From Candidatus Neomicrothrix sp. UBA2983 (lineage in GTDB: Bacteria; Actinomycetota; Acidimicrobiia; Acidimicrobiales; MedAcidi-G1): 64,000 nucleotides of DNA. Position numbers and translations under genes: made by a program. Shown here piece after piece: positions 32,820-41,503 of this stretch. How positions within the stretch are numbered: position 1 is the stretch's first letter; every line of letters begins with the position of its first letter. Under the pieces are notes generated by a model. It did not search any database. It was not told the DNA's origin and worked only from the letters and a program-made list of their open reading frames with translations. The stretch is taken from contig DEAL01000019.1 in assembly GCA_002346745.1 (NCBI GenBank), forward strand, positions 13,154-77,153. The letters run 5' to 3'.

Positions 32820-34825
32820 TGAGTGAGCAGACCGCAGAGCTGACGGTTGGCGGCGACGCCGCACAGCCGCTCGGCGTCTACTCCCGCCCCAAGGGTGGCG
32901 GCGGCTGGCGCGACTGGATCACGACGGTCGACCACAAGAAGATCGGCATCCTCTACGGCGGCGCGGCGCTGCTGTTCTTCTTCGTCGGCGGCTTCGAGGC
33001 GCTGCTGATCCGCCTCCAGCTGGCCACCCCGAACGGCACCGTCGTCGGCGCCGACCTCTACAACCAGATCTACACGATGCACGGCGTCACGATGGTCTTC
33101 CTCGTGATCATGCCGATGGCGGCCGCCTTCGCGAACTACCTGCTGCCGCTCCAGATCGGCGCCCGTGACGTGGCGTTCCCGCGCCTCAACGCCCTGTCGT
33201 TCTGGGTGTTCCTGGCCGGCGGCCTTTTCCTCAACTGCGCCTGGCTGTTCGGCGACGCCCCCGACGGCGGCTGGTTCGCCTACTCGCCGAACACGGGCGT
33301 GTCGTTCTCGCCCGGCCACGGCATGGACTTCTACGCCATCGGCCTCCAGATCGCCGGCATCGGCTCGTTGATCTCGGCGATGAACCTGATCGTGACCGTG
33401 CTCAACATGCGGGCCCCGGGCATGACGCTGTTCAAGATGCCGGTGTTCTCGTGGATGATCCTGGTGGTGCAGTTCCTGCTGCTCTTCGCCGTGCCGGTCA
33501 TCACGGTGGCACTCTTCCTGCTGCTCTTCGACCGCAACTTCGGCTCGAACTTCTTCAACCCGGAGATGGGCGGCGATCCGCTGCTCTGGCAGCACCTGTT
33601 CTGGATCTTCGGACACCCTGAGGTGTACATCCTGATCCTGCCGTCGTTCGGCATCGTGTCCGAGGTCATTCCGACCTTCGCCCGCAAGCCCATCTTCGGC
33701 TACGAGTTCATGGTCTTCTCGGGCATCGCCATCGGCTTCATGGGCTGGGGTGTGTGGGCGCACCACATGTTCGTGTCCGGCATCGGGCCGATCTCGGTCG
33801 GTGCGTTCACGTTGTCGACGATGTTCATCGCCGTGCCGACCGGCGTGAAGATCCTGAACTGGCTGGCCACCATGTGGGGTGGCAAGATCCGGCTCAACGC
33901 GGCGATGCTGTTCGCCACCGGCGTGGTGTCGATGTTCACCATCGGCGGCCTCTCGGGCGTCACGCACTCGCTGTCGCCGGCCGATACCCAGCAGACCGAC
34001 ACCTACTACATCGTCGCCCACTTCCACTACGTGATCTTCGGCGGCGCCCTGCTGGGCTTCTTCGCCGGCTTCTACTTCTGGTGGCCCAAGGTGTTCGGCC
34101 ACAAGCTGGGCGAGACGCTCGGCAAGTGGAACTTCTGGACGATGATCGTGGGCTTCAACGTCACGTTCGGCCCGATGCACATCCTGGGCCTCAACGGCAT
34201 GTCCCGACGGATCGACACCTACTCGCCGGGCTTCGGCTTCGAGTTGTGGAACATGGTCGCCACGATCGGCGTGTTCATCATCGCCCTCGGCGTGCTGTTC
34301 TTCGTGCTCAACGTGATCCTGTCGGCCCGCCGGGCCCGGGGCCTGCCGCCGGAGCCGCCCGACCCGTGGGACGCCCGCAGCCTCGAGTGGTTCACCCCGA
34401 ACCCGACGCCGGTCCACAACTTCGACGAGGACATCGAGGTGTCGTCGCTGGACGAGTTCTGGCACCGCAAGTGGACGACCGACGAGAACGGCAAGGTGGT
34501 TCGCAAGGCCACGGCCGCCGAGGTCTGCCAGGCCGGCGACGCCGAGAACGTCCACCTGCCGTCGCCGTCGTACTGGCCGATTGTCATGTCGGCCGGCATG
34601 CCGCTCATCGGCTTCGGCCTCATGTACAACCTGTGGCTCTGCGTGCCGGGCGCCGCCCTCGTGCTGATGGCGATCTACGCCTGGGTGTTCGAGCCGCCCG
34701 ACGACCCGGACGGGCCGTTCGGCCACGGGCACGACGACCACGACGACCACGGTGACGCTGAGGCCGGCGACGAGTCCGCGAGCGACGAGGGCGCTCCCCA
34801 GGAGGAGGCGGCTTCCGTTGAGTAG
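32819..34825 (+). CDS. ctaD: Cytochrome c oxidase subunit I, with C-terminal extension
   Basis: A 668-residue catalytic subunit. All ligands are present: the helix II His (MHGVTMVF), helix VI HPEVY with the cross-linked Tyr, the CuB pair in WAHHMF, and helix X VAHFHYVIFGG. The K-channel lysine (PTGVKILNW) is also intact. After the usual 12 helices, an extension of about 130 residues contains two more hydrophobic segments (SYWPIVMSAGMPLIGFGLMY and the next), resembling a fused subunit IV-like part, and ends in a His/Asp/Glu-rich tail. The ATG shares one base with the ctaC stop. It reduces oxygen to water and pumps protons. Confidence 0.95.
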   Translation: MSEQTAELTVGGDAAQPLGVYSRPKGGGGWRDWITTVDHKKIGILYGGAALLFFFVGGFEALLIRLQLATPNGTVVGADLYNQIYTMHGVTMVFLVIMPMAAAFANYLLPLQIGARDVAFPRLNALSFWVFLAGGLFLNCAWLFGDAPDGGWFAYSPNTGVSFSPGHGMDFYAIGLQIAGIGSLISAMNLIVTVLNMRAPGMTLFKMPVFSWMILVVQFLLLFAVPVITVALFLLLFDRNFGSNFFNPEMGGDPLLWQHLFWIFGHPEVYILILPSFGIVSEVIPTFARKPIFGYEFMVFSGIAIGFMGWGVWAHHMFVSGIGPISVGAFTLSTMFIAVPTGVKILNWLATMWGGKIRLNAAMLFATGVVSMFTIGGLSGVTHSLSPADTQQTDTYYIVAHFHYVIFGGALLGFFAGFYFWWPKVFGHKLGETLGKWNFWTMIVGFNVTFGPMHILGLNGMSRRIDTYSPGFGFELWNMVATIGVFIIALGVLFFVLNVILSARRARGLPPEPPDPWDARSLEWFTPNPTPVHNFDEDIEVSSLDEFWHRKWTTDENGKVVRKATAAEVCQAGDAENVHLPSPSYWPIVMSAGMPLIGFGLMYNLWLCVPGAALVLMAIYAWVFEPPDDPDGPFGHGHDDHDDHGDAEAGDESASDEGAPQEEAASVE

Positions 34826-35417
34826 CGACGCACACGCCGTGCACGACGGCGGGACGGGGCTGTCCAACAACAAGCTCCTGATGTGGGTGTTCCTGGGATC
34901 GGAGTGCCTGCTGTTCGGTGGCCTCATCTCGGCCTACCTGATCAATCGCAACCGGTTCGGCGACGGGCCGGCGCCGGGCGACATCTTCGACATCCCGTTC
35001 ACGTCGGTGAGCTCGTTCGTGCTGCTGATGAGCTCGCTCACGATGGTGCTGTCGTTGTCGGCGCTGCAGCGCGGCGACATCCGCAACAACCGGATCTGGC
35101 TGTGGACCACGGCGCTGCTGGGCGCCCTGTTCATCGGCGGCCAGGTGTACGAGTTCACGACGTTCCTGCGGGAGGGCCTCGGCTACACGACCAGCCCGTT
35201 CTCGTCGGCGTTCTTCACGCTCACCGGCTTCCACGGCGTGCACGTCAGCCTCGGCATCGTGATGCTGATGTCGCTGCTGATCTCCTCCTACCGGGGCACC
35301 CTCCGGAAGGAGAACTCGGAGACCGTCGAGATCGTCGGCCTGTACTGGCACTTCGTCGACGTCGTGTGGATCTTCATCTTCACGGTCATCTACCTCGTGC
35401 CCTCGCCCACCACCTGA
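34818..35417 (+). CDS. ctaE: Cytochrome c oxidase subunit III
   Basis: A 199-residue, five-helix subunit III of the short caa3 type. It has LGSECLLFGGLISAYL in helix I, GFHGVHVSLGIVML and YWHFVDVVWIFIFTVIYLV. The start is probably the TTG at 34818, which lies inside the end of ctaD (8-base overlap) and has GGAGGAGG nine bases before it. No other start in frame keeps the N terminus intact. It sits in the order ctaC-ctaD-ctaE. Confidence 0.92.
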   Translation: MSSDAHAVHDGGTGLSNNKLLMWVFLGSECLLFGGLISAYLINRNRFGDGPAPGDIFDIPFTSVSSFVLLMSSLTMVLSLSALQRGDIRNNRIWLWTTALLGALFIGGQVYEFTTFLREGLGYTTSPFSSAFFTLTGFHGVHVSLGIVMLMSLLISSYRGTLRKENSETVEIVGLYWHFVDVVWIFIFTVIYLVPSPTT

Positions 35418-35442
35418 GCCCCCTGATCACCGGGAACGGACC

Positions 35443-35781
35443 ATGAGCACCGACACCCCAACCACAGAGGCCACCGTCGCCGAGGCCCACGACGACGAGG
35501 CCCACGACCATCCCACGGACGCCAAGTACGTCCGGATCGCCATCCTGCTGGCTGTCATCACGGCCGCCGAGGTGGCGACCTACTTCGTCGACATCGGCCC
35601 GGCCCTCATTCCGACGCTGATGGTGATGATGGTGGTCAAGTTCTTCTACGTGGCCGCCTGGTTCATGCACCTGAAGTTCGACAGCGTGGTGTTCACGCGG
35701 TTCTTCGTGACGGGGCTGATCCTCGCCACGGCGGTGTACTGCATCGCCCTCACGGCGTCCGAGTTCTGGTCCAAAGGCTGA
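35443..35781 (+). CDS. Cytochrome c oxidase subunit IV family protein
   Basis: A 112-residue protein with an acidic His-rich N terminus (EAHDDEAHDHPTD) and three transmembrane helices: YVRIAILLAVITAAEVATYF, LIPTLMVMMVVKFFYVAAWFMHLKFD and FFVTGLILATAVYCIAL. The KFFYVAAWFMHLKFD segment is characteristic of the prokaryotic COX4 (CtaF/CyoD-like) family. It follows ctaE by 25 bases. It is likely an accessory subunit that stabilises the oxidase. Confidence 0.88.
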   Translation: MSTDTPTTEATVAEAHDDEAHDHPTDAKYVRIAILLAVITAAEVATYFVDIGPALIPTLMVMMVVKFFYVAAWFMHLKFDSVVFTRFFVTGLILATAVYCIALTASEFWSKG

Positions 35782-35846
35782 CCGCCGCGGCCGGGTCGAC
35801 CCGGCCGGGCAGCGCCGCCACCTCCGGCGGCCGGTAGAACACCCCC

Positions 35847-36692
35847 GTGAGTTCCCTCCTCCACGCCCCGGTACTCGCCGCGGCCAGCCCGTGGCGCTTC
35901 GAGGCCCACCCCGAGGTCTGGTTCCTCGTGGGCAGCGTGGTGTTGCTGGGCTGGTGGGCGCGCCGCATCGGTCCCCGGGTGCTGCCGGCGGGCACGCCGA
36001 TCGCCACCCGGTTCCAGAAGCGGGCGTTCCTGGCGGCGACGGTCCTGCTGCTGGTGTCGGCCGACTGGCCGATGCACGACATCGCCGAGGACCACCTCTA
36101 CTCGGTGCACATGGTCCAACACCTGTCGATCACCCTGATCGTGCCGCCGCTGTTCCTGCTGGCGATGCCGGAGTGGCTGGCCCGCCTCGTGGTGCTCGAC
36201 GGCGGCCTCGGTTCGCGGATCCTGCGGCGGATGACGCACCCGGTCGTCGCCGGCCTGCTGTTCAACGCCCTGGCGGCGCTCACCCACTGGAGCGAGGTGG
36301 TGCGCCTGTCGGCCGAGAACGGCGCCTTCCACTACTCGGCGCACGTCGCCATGTTCGCGTCGGCGCTGTTGATGTGGATGCCGGTCGTGTCCCCGATCCG
36401 GGAGCACCGGCTCAGCCCGCCGGGCCAGATGCTCTACCTGTTCCTCATGTCCGTGATCCCGACCATCCCCGCTGGCTGGCTCACGTTCGCCGAGGGGACC
36501 GTGTACGGCGTCTACGACGACGGCTTCGAGCCGTGGGGGATCGGCGTGGTCGCCGACCAGCAGACGGCCGGCGCCATCATGAAGGTGCTGGGCGGCTTCT
36601 ACATCTGGGGGATCATCGTCGTGAAGTATTTCCGGTTCGCCGCGTCGCAGCGGATGGAGCGCACCGGGCGCCTGTACGGCGACGGCGACTGA
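35847..36692 (+). CDS. ctaG: Cytochrome c oxidase assembly factor CtaG (caa3_CtaG family)
   Basis: A 281-residue membrane protein with about seven helices. Conserved motifs are DWPMHDIAEDHLYSVHMVQHLSITLIVPPLFLL, with several His and Met residues suitable for copper, then FHYSAHVAMFASALLMWMPVVSP, and near the end YGVYDDGFEPWGIGVVADQQTAGAIMK. The family (distinct from COX11-type CtaG) is needed for caa3 oxidase activity in Bacillus. The GTG start is six bases after TAGAAC, a weak -10-like hexamer. Confidence 0.9.
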   Translation: MSSLLHAPVLAAASPWRFEAHPEVWFLVGSVVLLGWWARRIGPRVLPAGTPIATRFQKRAFLAATVLLLVSADWPMHDIAEDHLYSVHMVQHLSITLIVPPLFLLAMPEWLARLVVLDGGLGSRILRRMTHPVVAGLLFNALAALTHWSEVVRLSAENGAFHYSAHVAMFASALLMWMPVVSPIREHRLSPPGQMLYLFLMSVIPTIPAGWLTFAEGTVYGVYDDGFEPWGIGVVADQQTAGAIMKVLGGFYIWGIIVVKYFRFAASQRMERTGRLYGDGD

Positions 36693-36733
36693 GCGAGGGC
36701 GGATTCGATCCGCGTCCGACGGCCCGCGGGCGG

Positions 36734-36739
36734 TAGGTT
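36734..36739 (+). promoter_or_regulatory. Probable -10 element of serS
   Basis: TAGGTT, six bases before the GTG of a short leader ORF (36746) and 38 bases before the serS ATG. Confidence 0.55.
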
Positions 36740-36745
36740 CGGACC

Positions 36746-36781
36746 GTGACCTTCCCCGAGCCACGCTTTTTCTTGCGATGA
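36746..36781 (+). CDS. Putative 11-codon leaderless leader peptide of serS
   Basis: GTG start at the predicted transcription start, encoding VTFPEPRFFLR, with TGA overlapping the serS ATG (ATGA). No ribosome-binding site precedes serS itself; the stretch before its ATG is a TTTTTCTTG run. Translation of serS is therefore likely to depend on ribosomes finishing this peptide. It contains no serine codon, so classical serine attenuation is not indicated. Confidence 0.5.
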   Translation: MTFPEPRFFLR

Positions 36782-38064
36782 TCGACGTCAAGTTGCTGCG
36801 CGCCGACGCCGAGGCCGTGAAGGCGGCGATCGCCCGACGCGGCGAGGACGTGTCGCCCCTCGACCGGGTGGTCGAGATGGACGTCGGTCAGCGCCAGGCC
36901 GCCGAGGAGCGCGACGCCCTGCGCAACGAGCAGAAGGGCCTGTCCCGGCAGGTCGGCGACCTCCACAAGCAGGGCCGGGCCGACGAGGCCGGCGAGTTGC
37001 AGGCCCAGAGCCGGGAGTTGGGCGACCGGGCCGATGCCCTCGACGCCGAGGTCGAGGACCTGGTCTCGCAGGTCCGGGAGATCCTGCTGCGCATCCCCAA
37101 CGTCCCGTCGCCCGACTGCCCCGACGGGCTGACCCCCGAGGAGAACCCGGTGGTACGCCAGGTCGGCGACCTAGACGGCTTCGCCGACCACCAGCGGGTG
37201 CCGCACTGGGAGGTCGGCGAGGAACTCGGCATCCTGGACGTGGCCACCGGCACGAAGCTCTCGGGCGCCATGTTCGTCATGTATTCGGGGCTGGGCGCCA
37301 CGCTGTGCCGGGCGCTCTGCCAGTACGGCCTCGACCGCAACGCCGACGCCTACCGCGAGATGCGCCCCCCCACGCTGGTCCGCACCGAGACGATGGTGTC
37401 GACGGGCCACCTGCCCAAGTTCGAGGACGACGCCTACCACCTCGAGCGCGACGACCTCTGGGCGATCCCCACCGCCGAGGTGCCGCTCACCTCGCTGGCC
37501 CGAGACGAGGTCCTCGACGAGGCCGACCTGCCGCTCAAGCTCATGGCGCACACGTCGTGCTTCCGCCGCGAGGCCGGGTCGGCGGGACGCGATACCCGTG
37601 GCCTGCTGCGGGTCCACGAGTTCGACAAGGTCGAGCTGCTGGCCTACGCCACCGAGGCGCAGTCCCACGAGGTCCACATGGACATCCTCCACCGGGCCGA
37701 GGCGGCCATCGCCGACCTGGGGCTCACCTACCGGATCATCGACCTGGTGGCCGGCGACCTGGGGGCCTCGTCGGCGCGCACGTTCGACATCGAGGTCTAC
37801 GCCCCGGGCGCCGACCAGTGGCTGGAGGTGTCGTCGGTGTCGTGGTTCAGCGACTACCAGGCGCGGCGGGCCAACGCCCGCTACCGGCCGACCGGCGAGC
37901 GTGGCACCCAGATCGTCAACACGCTGAACGGCTCGGGCCTGGCGGTGCCGCGGGTGTGGGCCGGCGTGGTCGAGACGTACCGGCAGGAGGACGGCTCGGT
38001 GCGTGTCCCCGAAGTCCTGCTGCCCTACATGCGCGGCGTCGAGGTGATCGAGGCCGGGGCCTGA
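36778..38064 (+). CDS. serS: Seryl-tRNA synthetase
   Basis: SerRS, 428 residues, a class II synthetase. The N-terminal long coiled coil that holds the tRNA covers about residues 28-105. Motif 2 is in AHTSCFRREAGSAGRDTRGLLRVHEFDKVE, and motif 3 is in NGSGLAVPRVWAGVVE. The serine pocket segment AIPTAEVPLT is present. The ATG at 36778 is where homology starts (MIDVKLLRADAEAVKAAIARR). It has no ribosome-binding site of its own and overlaps the stop of an 11-codon leader ORF. Confidence 0.95.
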   Translation: MIDVKLLRADAEAVKAAIARRGEDVSPLDRVVEMDVGQRQAAEERDALRNEQKGLSRQVGDLHKQGRADEAGELQAQSRELGDRADALDAEVEDLVSQVREILLRIPNVPSPDCPDGLTPEENPVVRQVGDLDGFADHQRVPHWEVGEELGILDVATGTKLSGAMFVMYSGLGATLCRALCQYGLDRNADAYREMRPPTLVRTETMVSTGHLPKFEDDAYHLERDDLWAIPTAEVPLTSLARDEVLDEADLPLKLMAHTSCFRREAGSAGRDTRGLLRVHEFDKVELLAYATEAQSHEVHMDILHRAEAAIADLGLTYRIIDLVAGDLGASSARTFDIEVYAPGADQWLEVSSVSWFSDYQARRANARYRPTGERGTQIVNTLNGSGLAVPRVWAGVVETYRQEDGSVRVPEVLLPYMRGVEVIEAGA

Positions 38065-38083
38065 GGCACCCGGCAGGCGCCTC

Positions 38084-39724
38084 TCAGGCGTTGGCCACCT
38101 GTTCGGCGGCCCACCGGTAGTCGGCCTTGCCGTTGGGGCTGCGGTACACCTGCCCGCAGCGCACGATGACCTTGGGCAGCTTGTAGCGGGCGATGTGTCG
38201 GGCGGCCTCCTCGAGCAGGGCGGCGTCGTCGGGGTCGTTCCCGTCGTGTAGCGACACGACGGCGCACACCTCGTTGCCCCAGCGCTCCGACGGGCGGCCG
38301 CAGACGACGGCGTCGGCGACGCCGGGGTGGCTCTTGAGGGCCTGCTCGACCTCCTCGGCGAAGATCTTCTCGCCGCCGGAGTTGATCGTGACCGAGTCGC
38401 GGCCGTGGAGGACGACGCTGCCGTCGGCGGCCACCTGGGCGCGGTCGCCGGCCACGGCCATGCGCTCGCCCTCGACCACGGGGAAGGTGGCGGCGGTCTT
38501 GTCGGCGTCGCCGAGGTAGCCGAGCGGCAGGCGGCCGCGCTGGACCATCCAGCCCAGGTCGTCCTCGCCGGGTTCGGCGAAGCGGGTGCGGGTGCTGTCG
38601 ATGACGGCGCCGGTGGCGGTGGCGTCGAAGCTGCCGGTCCGGGCCTCGTCGGCGGTGGCGGTGACCTCCTGGGCCTGTGAGCCGGTCTCGGAGGAGCCGA
38701 GCGTGTCGACGATGAGGCTGCCGGGCAGCAGGTCGAGGATGCGGACCTTGGTGTCGGCGTGGAGGGCGGCGCCCGAGTTGATGAAGGCCCGGATGCTGCC
38801 GAGGTCGCGGTTGCCGGCCTCGATGGCGTCGCACAGGGGGCGGGCGAAGGCGTCGCCGACGATCACGAGGGTGGTGGCGCCCTCGCGTTCGGCGGCGTCG
38901 AGGATGCTGTCGGCGTCGAGGCGCTCGACCACCTCGGGGGTGACGACGGTCTGGCCGGAGAGGAGGGCGGTCATCGACGGCCACAGGCCGGCGCCGTGCA
39001 TGAACGGCGGGAGCGTCATGACCCGGGACTTGGCGCCCTTGATCGCCACCTGCACGATGCTGTCGGCGTCGGCCCACTCCTCGCCGGTGCGACGGTCGGT
39101 GCCGCCGAGGGCGGCGACGAACACGTCGGCCTGGCGCCACATCACGCCCTTGGGCATGCCGGTGGTGCCGCCGGTGTAGAGCAGGAACACGTCGTCGGGG
39201 GAGGGCTCGGTGCCGGGGTCGGGGTCGCTGGCGGCGAGGGCGTCGTCCCACCAGACGGCGCCGGGCAGCAGCGGGTTGTCGGACTCGTCGGGCACCTGGA
39301 TCAGGGTGCGTGGGCCGGTGGTGCCCTCGAGCACCTCGGCCAGCGTGCCGGCGAACGCCGAGTGGTAGACGATGCCGCGGGCGCTGCTGTCGTGGAGCAG
39401 GTAGGCGAGCTCCTCGGCGACGTAGCGGTAGTTGACGTTGAACGGGGCGACCCGGGCCTCGAAGCAGCCCAGGTTGGCGATCAGGTACTCGGGGCCGTTG
39501 TGGAGGTAGAGGCCGACGGACTCCTGGCCGAGCTCGTGGTTGGCGAGTTCGGACCGCTCGGCGGTGACGGCGAACCCCTGGTCGACGAGGTAGCGGCCGA
39601 GGCGTCGGGCCCGGTCCTGCATCTCGGCGTAGGTGAGGCGCACGTCGCCCTGGACGAAGTAGTCGCGGTCGGGGATCGCCTCGGCGACGGCCCGTGCGAG
39701 GAGGGCGATGTTGAACTCGGGCAT
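38084..39724 (-). CDS. Acyl-CoA synthetase (AMP-forming)
   Basis: A 546-residue member of the ANL superfamily activating a carboxylic acid as acyl-AMP and then acyl-CoA. The P-loop is LLYTGGTTGMPKGVMW. TLGSSETGSQ and the hinge region GYLGDADKTAATF / GRDSVTINSGGEKIFAEEVE follow, with the catalytic Lys in SPNGKADYRWA. It is most like the actinobacterial fatty-acid or steroid side-chain CoA ligases (FadD group); the true substrate is unknown. It follows the crcB pair by 19 bases and may be in the same transcript. Confidence 0.88.
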   Translation of the reverse strand: MPEFNIALLARAVAEAIPDRDYFVQGDVRLTYAEMQDRARRLGRYLVDQGFAVTAERSELANHELGQESVGLYLHNGPEYLIANLGCFEARVAPFNVNYRYVAEELAYLLHDSSARGIVYHSAFAGTLAEVLEGTTGPRTLIQVPDESDNPLLPGAVWWDDALAASDPDPGTEPSPDDVFLLYTGGTTGMPKGVMWRQADVFVAALGGTDRRTGEEWADADSIVQVAIKGAKSRVMTLPPFMHGAGLWPSMTALLSGQTVVTPEVVERLDADSILDAAEREGATTLVIVGDAFARPLCDAIEAGNRDLGSIRAFINSGAALHADTKVRILDLLPGSLIVDTLGSSETGSQAQEVTATADEARTGSFDATATGAVIDSTRTRFAEPGEDDLGWMVQRGRLPLGYLGDADKTAATFPVVEGERMAVAGDRAQVAADGSVVLHGRDSVTINSGGEKIFAEEVEQALKSHPGVADAVVCGRPSERWGNEVCAVVSLHDGNDPDDAALLEEAARHIARYKLPKVIVRCGQVYRSPNGKADYRWAAEQVANA

Positions 39725-39743
39725 TGGGGGTGCTCCGGGCTGG

Positions 39744-40070
39744 TCAGGCGGTGAGCTCGAGGCCCAGTCGGGCGGCGGCGATGCCGAGCACCAGTGTGGT
39801 GGCCACGTGGGCGGCGGCCACGGTCCGGCCGGAGGTTTTCCGCAGACGGACCACGTCGGCGGCGAAGGTCGAGAAGGTGGTGAGGGCGCCGAGTCCGCCG
39901 GCGGCGACGGCGACCGGGGGCGCGCCGGCGCCGACGAGGAGGCCGAGGCCGAGGGCGCCGGCGACGTTGACGAGGAGGGTGCCGCGGTGGCTGTCCGGCC
40001 AAGCGTCGGTGGCGATGGAGCGGACGGCGGCGCCGAGTGCGGCGAGGAGGACGAACGCGGCGGCGGTCAT
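39744..40070 (-). CDS. crcB: Fluoride channel subunit CrcB/Fluc
   Basis: A 108-residue protein with four transmembrane helices. It has the family motif GGLGALTTFSTFAADV lining the fluoride pore and NVAGALGLGLLVG in helix 2. Together with the neighbouring crcB it probably forms a heterodimeric channel, since actinobacteria and Firmicutes often encode two oppositely oriented subunits in tandem. Its ATG overlaps the stop of the upstream copy (ATGA). Confidence 0.88.
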   Translation of the reverse strand: MTAAAFVLLAALGAAVRSIATDAWPDSHRGTLLVNVAGALGLGLLVGAGAPPVAVAAGGLGALTTFSTFAADVVRLRKTSGRTVAAAHVATTLVLGIAAARLGLELTA

Positions 40071-40546
40071 GCGGCGGCTCCCCGCTGGCGGGTGGCGGCG
40101 CGGGTGGCGGCGCGTCCGGCGAGGAACGCCGCCAGGCCGAGGACGACCGACCCCGCCACGTAGGCGCCGGTGGCCCCGGGTCGGGCGTCGCGCCACAGCA
40201 CGGCGGCGTCGACGGCGAAGGTGGAGAACGTGGTGAGGCCGCCGCAGAATCCGGTGCCCAGCAGCAGCCGGCGCCGATTGGTGGTGCGGCCGCTGCCGAG
40301 CAGGACGCCCAGCAGGGCGCAACCGACGACGTTGACGAGCAGGACCGGCCACGGGAGCCCCCACGGGAGGCCGTCGCGCAGCCAGGCGTCGACGCCGTTT
40401 GTGGCGGCCAGCGTCGTGGTGGTGCCGGCGCCCGGGCGACCCGACGGCAGCACCTCGAGGACGGCCCAGCGGACGGCACTGCCGATCGCCCCGCCGATGG
40501 CGACGGGAGGCAGCCAGCCCAGGGAGCGGTGCTGCGGGCCGGCCAT
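40067..40546 (-). CDS. crcB: Fluoride channel subunit CrcB/Fluc (longer copy)
   Basis: A 159-residue four-helix protein with GFCGGLTTFSTFAVDAAV and VLLVNVVGCALLGVLLG, the second member of the pair. It has a longer N terminus (about 50 residues before helix 2) and a basic tail. It exports toxic fluoride together with the downstream subunit. The ATG follows TAGCAT by six bases on the minus strand. No fluoride riboswitch is evident in the short upstream region. Confidence 0.88.
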   Translation of the reverse strand: MAGPQHRSLGWLPPVAIGGAIGSAVRWAVLEVLPSGRPGAGTTTTLAATNGVDAWLRDGLPWGLPWPVLLVNVVGCALLGVLLGSGRTTNRRRLLLGTGFCGGLTTFSTFAVDAAVLWRDARPGATGAYVAGSVVLGLAAFLAGRAATRAATRQRGAAA

Positions 40547-40552
40547 CCCCGG

Positions 40553-40558
40553 ATGCTA
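40553..40558 (-). promoter_or_regulatory. Probable -10 element of the crcB pair (leaderless)
   Basis: TAGCAT on the minus strand, six bases before the ATG at 40546. It is divergent from the promoter at 40597. Confidence 0.5.
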
Positions 40559-40596
40559 CGGGCCGGGTCGATCCGGCCGCCGCGTGGCGTCGTCGG

Positions 40597-40602
40597 TAGG
40601 GT
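40597..40602 (+). promoter_or_regulatory. Probable -10 element of the dehydrogenase/CMD operon (leaderless)
   Basis: TAGGGT, seven bases before the GTG at 40610. Confidence 0.55.
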
Positions 40603-40609
40603 CTCTGCC

Positions 40610-41503
40610 GTGATCGAGGGCGTGTCCGGGGAGCACCCGCGGGTCGGCTACGTGGGAATGGGGCAGTTGGGCGCCGCCATGGCCGGCCGGCTGCTCGATG
40701 TGGGCGTCCCGGTGTCGGTGTTCGACCTCGACACCGCCGCCACGGCCGCCATGGTGAAGGAAGGTGCCGAGGTGGCCGCCTCGGGGGCCGAACTGGCGTC
40801 GACCTGCGACGTCGTCAGTGTGTGCGTGCCCGACGCCGGCCACGTGGACCTGGCCGTCGCCGACCTGGCACACGGCACCGCTCGCCGGGACCGGCCACTG
40901 ACCGTGATGCTCCACTCGACCGTCCACCCGGACACCGTGATGTCGGCGCGGCGGGCCCTTGCCGGGGCGGGCGGTCGCCTCCACGACGTGTGCGTGGCTG
41001 GTGGCGCCGCCGCGGCGCGGGAGGGACAGCTGGTGCTGTTCGTCGGCGGCCGGGGCGAGATGGCCGACGAGGCTGCGGACCTGCTCGACCACTACGGCAA
41101 CCACGTGGTCGCCGCCGGACCCGTCGGGGCCGGCGCGGCCATGAAACTGGCGTTCAACGTGCAGACCTACGCCCAGTTCGCCGCCACCGCCACCGCATTC
41201 GGTATGGCCAGTTCGGCGGCCGTCGACCGGGAGGCCCTGGCGGAGGCGTGGCGCCACGTCGGCCAGCTGGGGGCGCTGACCGAGCAGTTCCTGCCAATCC
41301 TGGAACTGGGATCCGGCCAACTGGTCGGTGCCGCACGGGACCGCATGCAGGCGACCGTCGACATCGCCCGCAAGGACCTGCGCCTGGCCGCCGAGCTCTG
41401 CGACGACGGCGTGTTGGAGGGCCTGCTCGAGGCGCTCGGGTCGGCCATGCCGGAGGTGTTCGGCGTCGCCGACGGCGCCACCGACGACGGGAGGGGACGA
41501 TGA
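40610..41503 (+). CDS. Beta-hydroxyacid dehydrogenase (3-hydroxyisobutyrate dehydrogenase family)
   Basis: A 297-residue NAD(P)-binding protein. The Rossmann motif VGYVGMGQLGAAMAGRLL lies at the N terminus, the family segment is HSTVHPDTV, and the catalytic Lys is in VGAGAAMKLAFNVQ. The usual substrate-binding DAPVSGG motif reads DVCVAGGAAAAREGQL here, so a substrate other than hydroxyisobutyrate is likely. The start GTG is fixed by the -10 element seven bases before it; upstream sequence in frame is the shadow of crcB. It is coupled to the next gene (ATGA). Confidence 0.85.
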   Translation: MIEGVSGEHPRVGYVGMGQLGAAMAGRLLDVGVPVSVFDLDTAATAAMVKEGAEVAASGAELASTCDVVSVCVPDAGHVDLAVADLAHGTARRDRPLTVMLHSTVHPDTVMSARRALAGAGGRLHDVCVAGGAAAAREGQLVLFVGGRGEMADEAADLLDHYGNHVVAAGPVGAGAAMKLAFNVQTYAQFAATATAFGMASSAAVDREALAEAWRHVGQLGALTEQFLPILELGSGQLVGAARDRMQATVDIARKDLRLAAELCDDGVLEGLLEALGSAMPEVFGVADGATDDGRGR

